A stretch of 8,022 nucleotides of DNA from Candidatus Cloacimonadota bacterium (GTDB lineage: Bacteria > Cloacimonadota > Cloacimonadia > Cloacimonadales > WRIO01). The stretch spans positions 1-8,022 of the forward strand of contig JALNXV010000152.1 of the NCBI GenBank assembly GCA_023230175.1, in the 5' to 3' direction. Positions within the stretch are counted from its first letter, which is position 1; each line of letters starts with the position of its first letter. The position numbers were made by a program, and so were the translations under genes. Under the pieces are notes generated by a model. It was not told where the DNA came from. It ran no database searches and saw only the letters and a program-made list of their open reading frames with translations. This document shows, in pieces, positions 6,135 through 8,022 of the stretch.

Positions 6135-8022
6135 ATGATTAATAATAAAGAAAATATATATCTGATAATTCTTACTTCGTTTCTCTTAGCTATAATTTTT
6201 TACACTGTAACTTGGTATGGCTTTAATGTTCCAAAATATAATTATCAAGCTGGACAAATTGCTCAAGAAGCAATTAAAGCTCCTTTTGCTTTTAATGTCC
6301 TAAAACCGGAAGCTATCATAGAAAATGAAGTATCAAAAACTCTTCAAAGCTATCCTACAATCTATAAAATATCGGAAGACATAAAATTTAACACTTATAA
6401 ACAACTTGATGATCTATTTGTAACTATTAATGATAGTTATGAAAACTATGATAGTACTTATACTTACAATAAGTTTACTGAAATCGGCTTAGCATTTGAT
6501 TATCCAACAATAAATTATCTTAATGATAGCAATACTCGAGAATATATTTATAATTATTTATCAAATCAATTATCTGAAATAATGAAAACTCCTTTAGTAA
6601 ATGATTCAGAAAAAAATAACTTTTTTAGACTTTCTAAAGACTTCGAGATATCTGAAACCTTAAACAGTAAAAAACTAAGCATTAGCGAAGCTAAAAAACT
6701 AATCACTCAAAGATTAAAAGACCCTATAATAAAACTCATTGTTACAACTATTTTAGATAAAATTTTATCCCCAAATCTTGAAATAGATTTAGAAGCATCA
6801 ATTATTGAAAAAGAAAATATTAGGAAAAGCATCGACCCTGTAATCTCCAAAATCGAAAAAAATGAATACATTATCCTAAAAAATCAAGTTTTAAGTGAAC
6901 AAGATATACTTAAATTAAAATCATTAGTAAATGTCTTAAAAGAAAAAAAAGATCAAAAAAATTATATTGAACTTGCCATATCGGCATTAGGTCAATTTTT
7001 ATATAATATCATAATTTTAATTCTTTTTTATTTCTTAACGCAAATATTCTTCAAACAAAATTTTACAAACAAAAAAAGAATGATTTTAACTCTTGCATCT
7101 TTCATTTTATCAGTAATAATAACAGTTTTAATATACTATATCTTTGGAATAAAAAATATCCTTTTAATCCCATTGCCAATGTTTGTATTAATTATAGCTA
7201 TGATTTTTAACCCTAGTTATGGTATCATATATAGTCTTTTTATAATGATTATTACAGGTCAATATTTAAACTGGAATATGTTACCTCTCATAAACTTACT
7301 AATTTGCTCAATAGTAAGTTTATTAGTTTTAAGAAAAGTAAAACAAATTAACTATTTACTTCTTTTTATTTACATATTTTCAAGTTTATCCTTAGCTTCT
7401 TTTATCACAACTCTTTATCGAAATGAAAATTTCTCTTTACTTACAGTAAATCTCTTTTATAGCCTTATTACATCAACTGTAAGTATTATAGGGGCTTTAC
7501 TAATCACACCTGCTATTGAAAAAAAGTTTGAATTTGCAACAAAACAATCTCTATTAGAATTACTAAATTTTAATAACCCGTTACTGAAAAGGCTTTCAAA
7601 AGAAGCACCCGGGACTTATTACCATTCTTTAATTGTGGGTAATTTAGCAGAAGCTTGTGCTGAAGCTATCAATGCAGACCCACTCATTTCCAGAGTAGCT
7701 AGCTATTATCACGATATTGGGAAATTAGATAATCCAAAGTATTTCATTGAAAATAACCCTGACTCAACCTTTTTACATAATGAGTTAAAACCTGAAGAAA
7801 GTGCGTCAATAATTAGAGAACACGTTGAAAATGGTATATCATTAGGTAAAAAACATAAACTCCCTACTCAAATAATTGATATCATAAAAGAGCATCACGG
7901 AGATAGTGTAATTAGATATTTCTTACATAAGGCAAAAGAGAGTAACCTCCCATTTAACGAAAAAGACTTCAGCTATTATGGACCAAAACCTCAAACTAAA
8001 GAATCTGCAGTTGTTATGATTG
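6135..8022 (+). CDS. pgpH: 7TM-HD family cyclic di-AMP phosphodiesterase, PgpH/YqfF-like (3' end outside window)
   Basis: The frame is open from the ATG at 6135 to the last base, giving 629 full codons without interruption. Family members cut cyclic di-AMP to pApA and sit in the inner membrane. The layout matches the family. It has an N-terminal membrane segment (about 8-27), an extracytoplasmic 7TMR-HDED-type domain (about 28-275), seven hydrophobic segments between about 280 and 457, and a cytoplasmic HD domain from about 480. Predicted metal ligands are His497 (PGTYYHSL), His526-Asp527 (YYHDIGK), His563 (REHVENG) and His587-His588 (EHHGD). A final Asp is expected just past the window, since the sequence stops at ESAVVMI. 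No other start fits: an in-frame stop lies at 6096-6098 and no ATG, GTG or TTG in this frame lies between it and 6135. Codon use matches its neighbours. Gene name is by family resemblance; activity is predicted. Confidence 0.93.
   Translation, partial: MINNKENIYLIILTSFLLAIIFYTVTWYGFNVPKYNYQAGQIAQEAIKAPFAFNVLKPEAIIENEVSKTLQSYPTIYKISEDIKFNTYKQLDDLFVTINDSYENYDSTYTYNKFTEIGLAFDYPTINYLNDSNTREYIYNYLSNQLSEIMKTPLVNDSEKNNFFRLSKDFEISETLNSKKLSISEAKKLITQRLKDPIIKLIVTTILDKILSPNLEIDLEASIIEKENIRKSIDPVISKIEKNEYIILKNQVLSEQDILKLKSLVNVLKEKKDQKNYIELAISALGQFLYNIIILILFYFLTQIFFKQNFTNKKRMILTLASFILSVIITVLIYYIFGIKNILLIPLPMFVLIIAMIFNPSYGIIYSLFIMIITGQYLNWNMLPLINLLICSIVSLLVLRKVKQINYLLLFIYIFSSLSLASFITTLYRNENFSLLTVNLFYSLITSTVSIIGALLITPAIEKKFEFATKQSLLELLNFNNPLLKRLSKEAPGTYYHSLIVGNLAEACAEAINADPLISRVASYYHDIGKLDNPKYFIENNPDSTFLHNELKPEESASIIREHVENGISLGKKHKLPTQIIDIIKEHHGDSVIRYFLHKAKESNLPFNEKDFSYYGPKPQTKESAVVMI

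Overview
The window is a strongly AT-rich piece of a bacterial chromosome (by eye well under 40% G+C). All genes lie on the + strand and are tightly packed, with no mobile elements, RNA genes or CRISPR seen. The standard genetic code fits, with TAA and TGA as stops. A lipoprotein with a lipobox, a secreted LysM protein and a beta-type glutamine synthetase I suggest a Gram-negative-type cell. A PgpH-like protein implies cyclic di-AMP signalling. An AT-rich lineage such as Cloacimonadota or Spirochaetota would fit, but this is only an impression; the phylum cannot be fixed from this window.

Region 1 (1-3940) is a housekeeping cluster in one direction. It holds the 3' end of dxs (isoprenoid precursor synthesis), tyrS (tyrosyl-tRNA synthetase with HIGH and KMSKS motifs and an S4 tail), an M50/site-2-protease-like membrane metalloprotease starting with GTG only 4 nt after tyrS, and glnA. 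Gaps are 4 to 34 nt and no internal promoter or terminator is visible, so they may be one transcript. It ends at a GC-rich hairpin after glnA. The glutamine synthetase has phenylalanine where the adenylylated tyrosine of the enterobacterial enzyme would be.

Region 2 (3963-4760) is a single class I SAM-dependent methyltransferase with a hydrophobic C-terminal segment and no clear ribosome binding site.

Region 3 (4857-6134) is a compact envelope operon. It has a near-consensus sigma-70-type promoter, a strong Shine-Dalgarno, an 80-residue lipoprotein with a coiled-coil tail, and a 294-residue exported protein with a coiled coil and two C-terminal LysM domains, closed by a strong intrinsic terminator. 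The likely role is linking membrane and peptidoglycan, but neither gene is a family I can name.

Region 4 (6135-8022, cut by the window end) is a 7TM-HD protein of the PgpH/YqfF family, a predicted cyclic di-AMP phosphodiesterase. Its ATG follows the T-tract of the preceding terminator with no gap, and its only visible Shine-Dalgarno lies inside the 3' arm of that hairpin. This is the most unusual arrangement in the window.
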